A DNA stretch of 64,000 nt from Cycas panzhihuaensis (lineage: Eukaryota > Cycadophyta). A model generated the notes under the pieces. It saw only the letters and a list, made by a program, of their open reading frames with translations. It searched no databases and had not been told where the DNA came from. A program made the position numbers and the translations under genes. The stretch covers positions 116,815,741 through 116,879,740 of the forward strand of contig CM041465.1 of the NCBI GenBank assembly GCA_023213395.1, in the 5' to 3' direction. Positions 11,069-22,299 of the stretch are shown here, one piece after another. Numbering within the stretch: the stretch's first letter is position 1; every line of letters begins with the position of its first letter.

Positions 11069-11490
11069 CCGCCAAGAAGGGAGCTAGTCTCGCTCTCTTG
11101 ATTGGTTTCGCTACTCTGTGTGATCCTTTCTATACTGTTTGACCTCCACGTTGGGCCCCAACGCGCGTGTTATACCATTCCTTCTCTTTTCACGACATCG
11201 CCTGGTCGACCTTACATGCGCCGCTTTCTCTCGTCGTTTGCGGTCTACCCCTTTGTTAGAAGACCCCGAGTCTGACCTTCTTGCCTCGTCGGATCCGTCC
11301 GACTATGGAAGGGTACTCTTCCGATTGACCTACCACGCCTTGTTATGGAAACCCAAGCTCTTCCTTCATCATTCGAGTCCACCCAAGAGGGTGACTCCTT
11401 TACTACCCGATCGATCAACACCTTTCTTGTGCTCCCCATCCTTCTACCCACGCCGTAGAGGGATCCGTTCCTCCTGAGGATTGCCACCGA

Positions 11491-13244
11491 GTGGGCGATT
11501 TTTATGAGGAACCTTCAGATGGACATGCCTTGTTCGAGGTCCCGATCACCTCTTATGGGTATGTGGGGACTCCTCCTGTTGACGTGCTTGAGGCTCTTGA
11601 CGGATGCCGCCGTGCGGCATGCTCTCAAACACGTCCCGAATGGCTTGAGGGTGTCCTGCGCAGGGGAGCCTCTTCCTCCTCTGCTCTTCCCCCTCACGCT
11701 TCATCCTCGTCCGCCTTTCCTGTGACAACAAACCCTTTCGTGCCTACGCCAGACGCCCCATTCGTTTCTGCGGTGGGGCACGTGTGGCACCTTCCATCCC
11801 TTATCAAGGCCCTAATGCCTTAGGGCCTTCTCATGGTGTGTCTGTCCCTCAACTGGGGGTTAGCATACAGTTCCCGATCCAACTAATGTGCCATCCCTAA
11901 TCGGCACATGCCGCCCTAAGAGGCCTACGCCTGCTAGCCTTCCGGTACCGCCGGGTGTGGGATTCGTTCCCACGCATCCTCCAACCCAGTAGCGTTGGTG
12001 CTTCTTTCTACGTTCCCCGTGGTATACTTCTCAACCTTGGGGGTAGGAAGCCGCCTTCCTGCTTATGGGTGGATCCGCTACACCCATACGGAATGGCCCC
12101 ACCCACGGGTGGCCTGTATGGGCGTAACCCTGCCCGCATCCCTCTTGTCCGCCATCCAATGCGGTTCCATCCGCCAGCCTTCGCAGAATCGACTCCTTCC
12201 AAGGCGCCCTTTTCCACGCCTGTCGTGAGGGTGGTTCCTCAAGGAGGATGGGTGTCCTACCCCATCCGCCTTGCGCGCCACCTACCGGCGTTCATTGATC
12301 CTACTTGCCTGTGCAAGGCGCCTTCGTGGACTTTAGGTCAACCCCTCTCGGTTGAGGCGTTGCGAACCAACTTGCCGCCTCATCCTCCCGAAGTTCCTAG
12401 ATTCGATGGGACTTCGTCCGAAGACCATGGAGCATGTCCGTAGTTTCTCTATGGCATGCATCGACATCGGGCTTACGACCATATTTTGATGAAACTCTTT
12501 CCTCGATCCTTGCGGTGACGCCTTAAATGGTTTTATCGTCTCCCCGCCCACTCGCCTATTCATTCCAAAGAATTGGTGGACGAGTTCATCAATTACTTTG
12601 ATGTAGCTCGCCCATTCGAGAGCGGATGAAATCCTTCTCTCGCTCAAACAAGGTCACGATGAGATGAATCGTGACTTTGTGCGGCGATTCCACGATCCGC
12701 TTCACTCCACCAAGGTGACTTTGCAGGAGTCGGGCGGACCTGTTGTCAATGCGCCGTCCCAAGTCCACGTGGAAGTCCTCAAGATGGGGCGACCACGTGT
12801 GATTCCGCTGATCGCCAAGTGCTTGGCGTTGGAGGCTATTGAGATCCAAGGTGGTCTCAAGAAACCTCTTAAGCCCTCACAACGCCGTGAGGCACCACCC
12901 CTACCAAAGACGCTAAACCTTCTCACCGACGCGGTCTTCCTCTCATCCCACCGAGGACCTTAGATCCCCTCACATCGCCTATACTGCTCGTTGGCACGAT
13001 GAAGGAGCTCAAGCTTCAAGGTCCTTCGCCTCCTACTTCAAACAAACAAGTCCAACAAACTACCCAAGCTCCTCTTCCTGTGAATGGGAACGCCCGATCC
13101 TCCCAGCGAGAGGTCAGGCCCTCGCTTGAGAAGAAGTGGTGTTCCATTCATGGGGATTGCTTCCATGACGATTCACGTTGTAGGGCCCGGCATCCAAAGG
13201 ATGCCCTCACGCGATTCCTCTCCCAAGCGGGCCTCGAGGCCTAA
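11491..13244 (+). pseudogene. GY2 gag
   Basis: This is a broken gypsy gag (Retrotrans_gag family), which would form the particle and package RNA. The N-terminal part (about 11491-12350) is proline-rich and low in complexity. The conserved core starts near 12340 with 'PLSVEALRTNLPPHPPEV' followed by 'RFDGTS'. It continues in shifted frames with 'MNRDFVRRFHDPLHSTKV' (12664 on) and 'LALEAIEIQGG' (about 12825). A zinc knuckle of the CX2HX4HX4C type is intact at 13137-13182 ('CSIHGDCFHDDSRC'), the form common in Tat-lineage gags. Several frameshifts interrupt the frame; many coincide with short indels seen between other GY2-like copies. Confidence 0.75.
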
Positions 13245-13766
13245 TCTAGACCAACTTTGTTCACAAGGATCCGTTTCCTAAACATGGGGAACGTGATCGC
13301 AACCCCAAACCAAGAACAATCGTAGCAGGAAGATCACCGATCCCCGCCCTTCCGCGACAAAAGAAAGGGCGCAGGAACTCTTCTTCCTCTTCTCGTTCTC
13401 CTGCCGTACTGGCCGCCTTCACGACCCGGAATAGGGAAGAAGGTGATTCGGTTGCTTGAAGCAACTCAGGCTTTCGCCTTACGCGATCTCAAGCGCTAAG
13501 GAAGCGGCTGAGCCGGGCTTCTTCCGTTCCTTCCGATCCCCTTGGAGACCCTTCCTCCGAATCCTCTTTTCCCCAAGGCTATTCTGCGGCGGGGTCGTTA
13601 CGACTTTCGAAGGGCACTTACCCAACCATCGGGAAGGGTAAACCCTTCTCCGTCGTGGACGAGCTCCATACGGCCGCCGCAGAATGTCCTTGATGGACGT
13701 TCGAGGAGTTGTCCCAGCAACGCCCTCCTCCGGAAGCCTTAGGATCGGAGATGTGCTGCCCACGCT

Positions 13767-14180
13767 TTGGGCGTCGCCCAAGGTGGCGGACCCACTATTT
13801 CCTTCGATCCTAAGGATCTTCCTCCGCCGGTGAGCGGAACGTCGGTGGAACTTCCCATTCACCATCACGATCGATACGCTGATTATACCCTCCAAGAACT
13901 GCTGCCGACAGCGGCTCTTACATCGATGCCATGCCCTTGCGTGTTATGCAAGAGCTTGGTATCTCCGCCTGAACCTGTTCACTGGCGATGCCAAGGGTAT
14001 GACAGCGAGAAGACCCTCTCGGATGCCGCGATTCCGCTCACCCTTGGGGCAAACCGCCCTGCCGATGTTGTAGTCCTCGGCGTTGGCGTGGATTACAATC
14101 TCCTACAGGTCGCCCATGGCTCGACCAAATGGGAGCCGTGTGTTCACCCTTTGGGGCGACTTTAAATTGGTCCATGACGG
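13767..14180 (+). pseudogene. GY2 aspartic protease
   Basis: The active-site motif is intact at 13907-13918: 'ADSGSYIDAMPLRVMQELG', i.e. D-S-G-S, within a frame different from the longest open one. Downstream, 'GYDSEKTLSDAAIPLTLG' and 'VDYNLL' (13990-14100) match the flap and C-terminal part of gypsy retropepsins. At least two frameshifts separate these segments. The protein would process the Gag polyprotein. GY1 and GY3 carry the related but distinct D-N-(G/S) version. Confidence 0.75.
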
Positions 14181-14195
14181 ACGAATGAGAGTGGT

Positions 14196-14886
14196 TCCGT
14201 GAGCGTCCTTTTGCCAAACAAACTCGTTATACCAATTCGGAAACCAAGGTTCACCCACTCACGGCTTGTTCAATTGGTATACCCAATCCGTCGGAAGAAG
14301 ATCCCACATCTTCCCTTCCTAGTCTCGACGCTTTGCCCCTATTGGCGTCTGGAGTTATGGGTACCTTGCTTCATTCCGATGATGAATCGCAGCGGAGACG
14401 AGGGTTGTCTCCACCCCATTTCTTTCCTTCGCCAATAGGCGTACTGCCTCGCTCTAGACCCTCGTGGAACCTCTCTGGTGAGACTAGCCCCTCGTGCGTG
14501 TCACACACCATCGCCGTGGCCGACCCGCCCGTCGGTTCTTCTTTTCATTACCCCCGGTGATGGTTTTGAGGAATTGCCTTCGCCTCCTCTCGAGGAGCCT
14601 CTTTACAGTTTTCCTTGGATTTCCATGAAAGAGTTGAGCGATCCGATGATCACCCGGTCCGTTGCTCTTTCCCTTCTAGCACTTCTTCTACTCGAAATAG
14701 GGTCATCCATGGAGTGGACTATTTCGAGGATGATGAAGCCCTCACTGAGCACCTAGCGGACCTTGCACCTAATCGCCTTGGTCACCACGGCTCGGTCACC
14801 GGAAGATCCTTGCGATCGGATCCACGCCACGATCCGATCCCTCTCCTATTCCTCCTCCTCCTGTTGATCTTGCCCTCTTCACTTTG
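14196..14886 (+). pseudogene. GY2 protease-RT linker
   Basis: The polyprotein linker between protease and the RT stub is broken by frameshifts. An acidic part near 14370 ('HSDDESQRRRGL') corresponds to the acidic/basic tail after the protease in GY1 and GY3. A second part near 14700-14790 reads 'RNRVIHGVDYFEDDEALTEH', then proline codons lead into 'LALFTLKRAMPCMGG'. I recognise no functional domain. Confidence 0.5.
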
Positions 14887-15352
14887 AAGAGGGCAATGCC
14901 ATGTGCATGGGGGGGATTCAAGACGTAGTCTTGGCCCCGGGCAAGGTCATTAGGGTTGGGGCGGAATGCTCTCCTGATGAGATTAGGGAATATTCCCTTC
15001 TGTTCCAGAAGTTTCGAGACATTTTCGCGTGGGATTATGCTGACATGAAGGGAATCGACTCCTCGATTGTCACTCATAACCTCACCACCCTTCCTGGCGC
15101 CCACCCTGTGCGCCAGAAGCTGCGTCCCCTTCACCCGAAGCTTTCTGCCACCGTCAAGATGGAGGTAGAAAAGCTTCTGGACGCTGAGCTCGAATATCTC
15201 CATGACCGTTTGACCAAATTCCAACCCCGGTGGGTCGGACCTTTATCATTATCGAATCTCTCGATAATGGTGCCTATAGGATAGCCACCCTGGAGGGGCT
15301 CGAATTTGAGAAAGCCATTAATGGGATGTTCCTTAAGAAGTTTTACGCTTGA
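14887..15352 (+). pseudogene. GY2 RT N-terminal stub fused to integrase C-terminal stub
   Basis: The frame starting around 14901 reads 'FRDIFAWDYADMKGID' and 'PVRQKLRPLHPKLSATVKME', the standard entry into gypsy reverse transcriptase. Where the RT palm should follow, it goes over within 'VEKLLDAELEYLHDRLTKFQ' into 'PRWVGP' and, one frameshift on, '(I)ESLDNGAYRIATLEG' and 'INGMFLKKFYA', the C-terminal end of gypsy integrases. RT palm, thumb, RNase H and integrase core, about 3 kb in a complete element, are missing. GY4 has the same fusion at 63520-63967, so the deletion was present before the copies spread. Confidence 0.8.
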
Positions 15353-15395
15353 CCCTTCGGCGATCCCTCGCCTCGCTCAAAACGAGCCTAAACTA

Positions 15396-15450
15396 CCATC
15401 TTAGGTTGTCCCCATTCTTCCCAAGCGTGTAGAATGGCTATTTAAGGTGG
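15396..15450 (+). other. GY2 conserved hairpin after the coding region
   Basis: The left arm (15396-15417, starting CCATCTTAGG and ending CCCATTC) pairs with the right arm (15432-15450, GAATGGCTATTTAAGGTGG) across a 14-base loop, with a three-base bulge and G-U pairs on the sense strand. It starts about 44 bp after the stop codon of the integrase stub. The same structure is in GY1, GY3 and GY4 with compensatory changes. Confidence 0.65.
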
Positions 15451-15988
15451 ACCCCGCTTTGTCTCTCTCGGGTTCCGTCGCGGAACCTGCGTTCCGTATC
15501 CTCTCGGGAACCTTGGTCCTCTCGCTGGGCATCTCCCAACCGGGAGGACGCTGGGGCATTGTTGCCCCTCTTTCTGTCTGGCGTTTCCTTCACATATCCG
15601 TTATGCTCTCCTGCAGACATGTATGCCGCCTCGCTTCCTAACCTCACACCTCCATGTCCCAGCTCACGGGCGTGTGTGTGTGCCCATAGGTGTGTGTGGT
15701 TATACATGGAAGGAAACGTGTGCATCATACAGTAAAATGTTCATAACATGAATCACCTACTACACAACATAACACTCACCCCATGCATATATACATATCA
15801 AAATCATGTCATCATACATCACGGGAAGCTTGTCCTTGCAGGGGTACAATCATATGGTCCTATATATGACCCCACAGGCCCGTGCTTTCCTCCGCCAAAC
15901 TATCCATCCATGTTCATCTGTGTGGCCGCTCCCGGGGCGCCTCATTACTAGTCCTCCTACCCTCGGCCACTGTTGTCTGCTTTTCTAA
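15451..15988 (+). other. GY2 region between hairpin and RNase H, non-coding
   Basis: I see no coding domain. The stretch is collinear with GY1 25414-25985, with GY3 (about 37600-38020, reverse) and with GY4 (about 62900-63420, reverse), including the 'GACATGTATGCCGCC' area near 15615. It is part of the element's 3' region. Confidence 0.5.
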
Positions 15989-16420
15989 GTGTTGCCTTCA
16001 TCACTAATCATCCGCTTGGATTTTGTGTCACTATGTACTGCTCACATCTTTACCGACCATGGAAGCGCAGTAACCCTGACCTTTCACCGCGTGGATTCTC
16101 CGCACCCTTCTCGTTATGATCTCCTCCACTGGGATCTTCCTCCTGAGGCTACCAACAATGAAGCCGAGTATACAAATTGCCATCGAAGCCCTTACCGATG
16201 CCCTTCGTTTCCATCGGACCCATTGTTTTGCTCTGCGACTCAAGTTGTGGTGTGTCTCATCTCACCCAGTTCACGGTGCGATGCCCTCACTTGAGGACTC
16301 TTGCTCGCCAGATCCCTCCCGCCCGCTTTCTCTTGTTGATATCCAAAGATATCCTCGGGCTCTCAACGTTGAGGCAGATAGCCTTGTTCGCCTCATCCTT
16401 GAGCGCTTTGTCTCGCCTTG
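15989..16420 (+). pseudogene. GY2 archaeal-type RNase H (aRNH), decayed
   Basis: It resembles the extra RNase H (RVT_3 type) of plant Tat gypsy elements. Visible segments are 'TDHGSA' (about 16050), 'PEATNNEAEY' (about 16142-16171, containing the catalytic-Glu motif), an LFC(D)SQ(V)VV-like segment in shifted frames (about 16225-16260) and 'ALNVEADSLVRLIL' (about 16360-16398, fourth acidic residue). Frameshifts separate all of these. It lies after the integrase stub and hairpin, before the 3' LTR. The better-preserved copy is in GY1 (29235-29660). Confidence 0.7.
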
Positions 16421-16802
16421 ACCGTCCCTGAGTCTTGCTTGGCCTTCCTGCCGCCCAAGCCTCGTCATGGTCGCCTCCGGCGATCTGCTCGCACCTCCAA
16501 ATCGGTTGCTAACGAGGTAAAACTATGGTACCCACCATTTGTTCCCCACGTGGTCTTGCATGCTCCTTTGCATTCATTGTGGTGGGGCGCCCGCCTGCCT
16601 CTTTCTCCCGGTTTCCGGTGGCTCATGTGCCCCTATGTTGTCTCCACCGCCGCCAGATCCACGCGTTCGCCACGACACTCATGGCACCCTTGCCTACCGA
16701 CCGATCTTGATTGATATATCTATATACACATGTGCTCGACAGCAGTTGTGTTGCCGATTCGCCATCGCATCGCTTCCGAGCGAGGCTCACGCCATAAGGC
16801 GA

Positions 16803-19405
16803 TGTTTCCGGCCGGGAATGGATACTGAATCACCGACTCGTAAGTGCGTATGTCTCTAGCATTATCATCACTTTTATGTACCGATTATCCGCTACATATT
16901 TGCATGCGTATGACTTTGTGGGCGGCCCGGTCGTCGTCCACACCTATGTTTAGCCTATGACGACTATAGCGAGGGCACACTCTTAGCGAGTGTGGCACCT
17001 TGTGACCGTATTACTTCCCGTGATCCGCCTCCTCTCTCCCGGATCCACCGGGTTTGCGCCACCTCCACCCGTGTGATGTCTCATCGCCGCTTGGTTAGCT
17101 CGCCACCTCATTTGGGGCCTATTTCGCCTCCGTGGCCCGTTTCTTGGCTTGTTTGCTCCGGGTGGGTGTTTTAGTTGTCCTTTAGCCTTTTCGATTTGAC
17201 TTGCCCCAACTGGGCCAGTTGTGCCCCATTTGTGTCTCCAGTGCATCTGGCCGTAATCTTCATCTGGCCAGTGATCTTGTGATCTGCAGTGATCTTCATG
17301 CATCTGCCGTGATCTTCAGCAGATCTGGCGGAATTTTCAGATCACCGGAATATTCGCATCTGCTAAAGTTTCCGTGACGACTGCCATCTCTTTGTTTTTA
17401 AAATCCGCCGTGGCAATTTCGCATTTATTGAACCGCCACGTGGTTCGCGCCTTTTCTCCCTCCCAGCCGTGCCCTATTCGCGTACTTTAGGGTTTTGCTT
17501 TAGTACTTAAACATCTTTTGGCTCGTTTTGGGTCTCTCTCTTTGGATCTTTTTACTCACTTTTGGATTTACTCTCAAGAGGAACACTCTCCTGCTCTGCT
17601 CTCTTGCTTTTGCTGCATCTTCGACTGCACTCTTCATACAGCGCCCAACTCTCCTTTGGCTTGGCTGAGACATTCTCTCAGCCCCTCAAACGCCTTGGAG
17701 AGGGCTCCTTTGAAGCGGTTTCCAGCTGTTTTCTACCCAGTGCACCCACGAGCTCCCGTTTGCGGTGTGTTTCCGTTCCACCTCCATAGCAGGCCTGCCC
17801 GCTCTATTCCAGATCTGGTGTTTGTTCCGGCCCTTCTTCATCTTTTGGCCGGGCAAATCCCTTGCCTCCCTTTCCGTGTACTCTTCACTTTGTGTTTGTT
17901 TTTGGTGATATTTACACTTCAGCTTATTTGTTCTCATTTGTTGCTTGAGAGTTCGTTTTCCTCCCTCTTGAGGACTGCACCACTCTCCCTCCGCTTCTTA
18001 CTGCGTTCTTTGTCCAAGGCGTGGCTGAGGGTTGCATAGGCTTTGGAGAGGAGCCGGGTGGATTCCGCACCACCGCCACGCTCCTAAGCGGCTCAAAGCC
18101 CTCCAAAGCCTCCCTCTCGCCCGTGCTACTCTTGGCTTGCAAACAAGGGTTGAAGGCTCCTTTGTTGCCCAAACCAGTAGCCACAAGTTGCGCCACTGAT
18201 TTGGGACCCTTTATTCAGTTTGGGTGCCATCCATAGGCCCCAACCGTGGGTTCTTGCTCCACCTTTGCTCCCCGGTTGCAGGTTTGCTCCTCAGAGCATC
18301 CGGTCCCCCGTGGGTGCCTTTGGGTCTTTCTTGCCCCTTCTTGCAGCCGTTTTCCACCTTGAGTCTTGACTTTCTCCTCACGCCTGTGGCTCTTGGGGAG
18401 AGGTTTGGGCACCATTTATGCGGTGAGGCCACCCGAGGCTTACCTTGTTGTTTCCTTTCATTTGGATCGTTCTTCTTTGGTATTTTCCTTATTGACTAAC
18501 ACCGATGCATGTACATTTAGACTCTCGCTTATGTTGTTAGACATATATTGCTAGATCTTTGTGTTGCATATAGGTGTTCTCCCCCAGAGGGAGACCTTTG
18601 TTGCTTACAAGTACTTGGGACGCCTTGAGAACGTTGCAGTTGCCCCTTCCACCCAGAAGCGTCCCTTGCATGTGTCATATTTTATGCTATCTCATTTGCT
18701 AGTTAGCATTTCTTTCCTTCCTTCTAGATCGCATTTATTTTTCCCCGGGAAGGTAAGGAAGCCCCTTTTCGCCGCCGCCACATTTCACATCCCAGACTGC
18801 TGTGAGTGGTTGGGTGCTCTCCCAAGGCTACGCCATCTCTCACGCCTTCGGCCCAGTGCACGCTCCGCTCCTCTTCGCTACCCACGGTCTTTTTCCTTCT
18901 TTTATTCTTTTCCTAGTAATTAGAACATCGAAAGATTAAAAGGAAAATTGCCTTTTTTGTATTGGTTTGCGATTTGTTTGCCTTGTTGCATGTACTTTTG
19001 TTATTCGTAGGAAAGGTTGTAGGAGTCTTCTTCCCCCTTACCCTTCCTCCCTCTTCCTTAACCGCATGAGCGCCTTGCTTCCCGATCGCTCAGATACCTG
19101 TTAGATTGTATAGGATTGTTCTTGGCCTATCCTTGTTAGGTTCTTTCTCTCTCCCTTCTGGCCACCCAAGGGTGGGAGGGGCCTACTCCTGTGTCAACCG
19201 GATTCGTCCCCACGATCTTCGCCTTCGCTCAAGGCGGTGAAGGGTCACCCAGTAGTAGCCATACTCCATTGCAGATCCCGAACTCGGCCTCGGCACAAGA
19301 CGGGCGCCTGCGTGGTAGTTGCTTGCCTTGTAGGTTCCACTTCCCACCGCTCGTCACCATCTCTCCCGCGCTTATCGGTCGGTTATCCCAGAGCAAAGAC
19401 GTCCA
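16803..19405 (+). repeat. GY2 3' LTR
   Basis: It starts TGTTTCCGGC and ends GACGTCCA, followed by CO1 gag sequence. The G-box (17436-17443), TACTTAAAC (17504-17512) and AAG/GTAAGG (18750-18758) are all kept. The GATC-rich stretch at 17230-17360 is longer than in the 5' LTR. GY4's LTR has the matching terminus in reverse (TGGACGC at 59514). Confidence 0.85.
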
Positions 19406-20091
19406 CCAGTCTTTTTACAATGCCAACACCTGAGCTTACTCTTCTTGCCTTTTGACTTCAACCTCAATGTATCCCTAGAGCTTTGTCCTCTATCAATTGT
19501 TTTACCCCTTACTGTCATAGCTTCTGGTGTGGAGGTTTTAAGACTAGACTTCCTCTGCACTTCTTCTATCAATAAAGCACTTACAACATAATCATATTCT
19601 AATTCATCTATAGTGCTAAAACTAATTTAGGTGACAATATTATCCCGGGATTTTGGTAATGAGCATAATAAGGTAATAACCTTATCCTCATCCTCAATTT
19701 CGATACTAGCTAACTAACAAATAAGAGTATTGAAAACATTTATATGGTTAGAAATTTTTATACCTTCCTTCATCTGTAATGAGTATAACTGCTTCTTCAA
19801 GTAGATTCGAATCGTCACTGATTTGGTCCATAATCCTACTACTATCTACTCCTCTGTGATATTAAATAGAACTTCATCTACCAAGCATAATCGTATTGTG
19901 CTAAGAGCCTTTTTTTCTAGATCATCCCATTCGTCATCATCTATCCTTGTGGGTTTCTTCATTTTGCCTGCAAGAGCTCTGTACAAACCTTGTTGTACAA
20001 GAACATCATACATTTTCAACTTCTACAACTTAAAGTTATTCTTGCCATTAAATTTCTCCACCTCGAACTTTGCACTTACCAGTTTTGCCAT
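19406..20091 (-). pseudogene. CO1 gag, 5' part
   Basis: Starting from the minus-strand ATG at 20089-20091, the frame reads 'MAKLVSAKFEVEKFNGKNNF', the typical start of a copia gag (UBN2-type). It continues with 'LVQQGLYRALAGK' and 'EWDDLEKKALSTIRLCLVDE', then the segment ending 'LIEEVQRKS', and the first half of the zinc knuckle 'CWHCKKTG' just before GY2 begins. Several Trp codons have become TAG. The second half of the knuckle is across GY2 at 8440-8483. Gag would form the particle. Confidence 0.85.
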
Positions 20092-20148
20092 TTGGTGTAG
20101 AAGAAGCCGATACCAAAACCTTCACAAGCTCGCTATAAAAATAAAAGT

Positions 20149-20161
20149 GGCTCTGATACCA
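20149..20161 (-). other. CO1 primer-binding site
   Basis: The minus strand reads TGGTATCAGAGCC, complementary to the 3' end of initiator tRNA-Met, the usual plant copia primer. It is two bases from the end of the 5' LTR. Confidence 0.95.
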
Positions 20162-20163
20162 CT

Positions 20164-20800
20164 TGTTGAAAAGATAAGGTCCCAACCCTTAAACCGCCAC
20201 CAAGATCTAAACTATTCTTGCAACTAGTTACAAAAATTGAAACTAAAATTTAACATGCAAGTTTTTAAACCAAAGATAAAATAATAAAATGAACAAGAAA
20301 GCCAAGCATCACATGTACACCTGATATAATGTGGTAAAATCCTAGCAGTGTGCTAGGGAAACATCTATACAAGAAAGGTATCGATCTTTATTATTGTAAA
20401 ATAGAGAAAATATACATAATCATATAGCAAAGTGCTCATAGTAATAACAACCAGCCTCCTAACTCCTTCCAATACATTGAACACTATCAACATAATGAAA
20501 AATACCCTAAATTAAGCTACATGAGAGGGTCATCCAAGGCACAAATCTCGACTATAGAATCTAGAGTATTTTGAGTGAATGACCCTGATTCTCTTTACAA
20601 TTTAATATACTTTCTAGTGCAAAATTTTTTAGTCAGGGTCTATCACCCCTGAACCCCCTCTTTGCAAGGGGTGTTCCACATCCCCCTAGCCAAGGGGGGC
20701 TCCTACCCCCCTTGGAACCCCCTGAGAAAAATTGAAAGGGGAAACTACACTACCAACATGTCAAAATTTTAGCCTCCAACAAATTTTACATTACCTAACA
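20164..20800 (-). repeat. CO1 5' LTR (right copy)
   Basis: 637 bp, TGTTGAAAAG...TTACCTAACA on the plus strand, paired with 5151-5788. It is the 5' LTR because the primer site adjoins it. Confidence 0.95.
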
Positions 20801-20805
20801 CATAG
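20801..20805. repeat. Target-site duplication of CO1, right copy
   Basis: CATAG, identical to 5146-5150. The GY1 5' LTR resumes directly after it with GATGGTGGGAACTACTT. Confidence 0.95.
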
Positions 20806-21363
20806 GATGGTGGGAACTACTTCCACCATCATTCTTTGCTCCCCCAAAACTTGCTTTAAGTGGGTTGGTTCAAGGAGAATTCATCCTCTAAGACCTCCTC
20901 CTCTAACCCCATCACATTCATACCAACTTAGTAATCCTAACACCCTTCCGCCTTGGGTTGGTCTTGCACGTGAGGTGGTTATCCAACACCACCCTTATGA
21001 GCGTGAACCTCCTGCACCACTTACCTATATACATCCTATCCATATCCCTTTATCATCTATGAGGATACGTTGCCTTGTTGGGTCTTGCCCTTCTCTTCTA
21101 GCCATCCAAGGACAAGAAGACCTGCATTTTGAGGTTACTTAGGAAATTGAGGATATCCCTCATTTGTACTACCCCAAAACCAAAACTAAGTTACCTACAG
21201 AGAGTTGTGCGCTATTCGTGGGTCTCGAACATGCATTCCAATGCACAGATGCCCTATGTAGGTGTTTCCCTTTACTTGTTCAATTGACTCTTTGTTCTAG
21301 ATCCTTTTGTTGACCAACCTAATCCTAACTAGGTGTAGTTATTATCCTATAGACGTGATTCCA
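20806..21363 (+). repeat. GY1 5' LTR, second part
   Basis: It matches the last 558 bases of the 3' LTR (about 32761-33318), including the block 'CATCCAAGGRCAAGAAGACC' and the end GTGATTCCA. The match stops exactly where the primer site begins. Confidence 0.9.
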
Positions 21364-21364
21364 C

Positions 21365-21383
21365 TGGCAACCATACTTAGAAC
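21365..21383 (+). other. GY1 primer-binding site
   Basis: TGGCAACCATACTTAGAAC lies one base after the LTR end. It aligns with the GY2 and GY3 sites; the likely ancestral start is TGGCGACC. Confidence 0.6.
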
Positions 21384-22299
21384 CTACTAGTAAGAGAATT
21401 AGTCTTTCTCTCTTTCCTATTGGTGCTCTACCTCTTGGTAGCTTTCTCTTTTGGTCTTGTTGGGTAGCTCCCAACACATACACTACCTTGTTTCTCTTTT
21501 CTTCTAACACATAGGTAAAACTTACATGAGATGATTCTCACATCGCTTACGAGGTCTACCTCCATTGTTGGAAGAACTCTCATATCATTCCCTTCCTACA
21601 TCAGATCCTGATTCGATTATAGAGGGATCTCTTTCGGATTGGGCATACCATGCTTATATGTTTGATTCCCTTGAGGCACCTACTTTCTTCTAAGGGTCTA
21701 CCTAAGGAAGTGAAGATCTCATCTATTATCTGGGTGACCAGTAACACCCCCAATCTCACCATTCCTCTACTCATAGAGTAGAGTCTTCGTCTCCTTTAGA
21801 GTTTCACCACCACTATGATGATTCTCATGAGGATTGTCCTACGGTATCCTCTTCATACGAGGCTCTTTCTACCTCTTATGACTAGGCAGATACCCCTCCT
21901 GCTGATGTAGTAGAAGCCTTAAGCTAATGTTTCCAAGCCGCCTATCTCCAACCACACCCCAAGTGGTTTAAGAACATCTTGTGAAGCATTGTGCTTCCTT
22001 ATTCTATGTCTCCCTCATCTCACTCATCACATTTAGCTTCCTTATCCATGATGAGCCTACCTCTTACCTCATCCTTTTCCCCCCATGGTGTATGTTCCTT
22101 GAGGACCACTCAGGCCATGTCTTCTTCTCAACTCAGGTTGAGCATTCACCCTCTAGTCAAATGACTAGTCCTCCTCCAACCATCATTTATCCACTGCCTA
22201 CTAGACCTAGGGGACCCACATGTCCCCCTACTTCTAGTCACGTGGGGTCCATCCCTACACACTTCTAATACCAACCTAGGGATTATTCTCTATACGTAC

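Larger units (their letters stand above)
8484..19405 (+). mobile_element. GY2: non-autonomous Ty3/gypsy retrotransposon nested in CO1
   Basis: 10.9 kb with LTRs of about 2.57 and 2.60 kb (8484-11049, 16803-19405). The internal region carries gag, a DSG protease, an RT N-terminal stub fused to an integrase C-terminal stub, a hairpin and an archaeal-type RNase H remnant. GC content and CpG density are much higher than in GY1, so it is younger. It lies in the gag zinc knuckle of CO1. The flanking 5-mers are ACGGT (8479-8483) and CCAGT (19406-19410), an imperfect duplication. Most differences between its two LTRs are short indels, not substitutions. Confidence 0.85.
5151..20800 (-). mobile_element. 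CO1: Ty1/copia retrotransposon, minus strand (GY2 nested inside)
   Basis: It is bounded by LTRs of 638 and 637 bp (5151-5788 and 20164-20800), with a tRNA-iMet primer site beside the right-hand LTR, which is therefore the 5' LTR. On the minus strand the order is gag, protease, integrase, RT: the copia order. The element is broken at 8483/19406 by GY2, inside the gag zinc knuckle. LTR copies differ by roughly 8% in the first 95 bases by eye. Stops are scattered through all domains, and the RNase H domain that should follow RT is missing. Confidence 0.9.

Noticed and set aside
8484-19405. GY2 LTR end placed at GAGCA (about 19395)
   Set aside because: GY4 continues the same LTR end to ...GCGTCCA, and CO1 gag resumes only after GACGTCCA, so the end at 19405 fits better.
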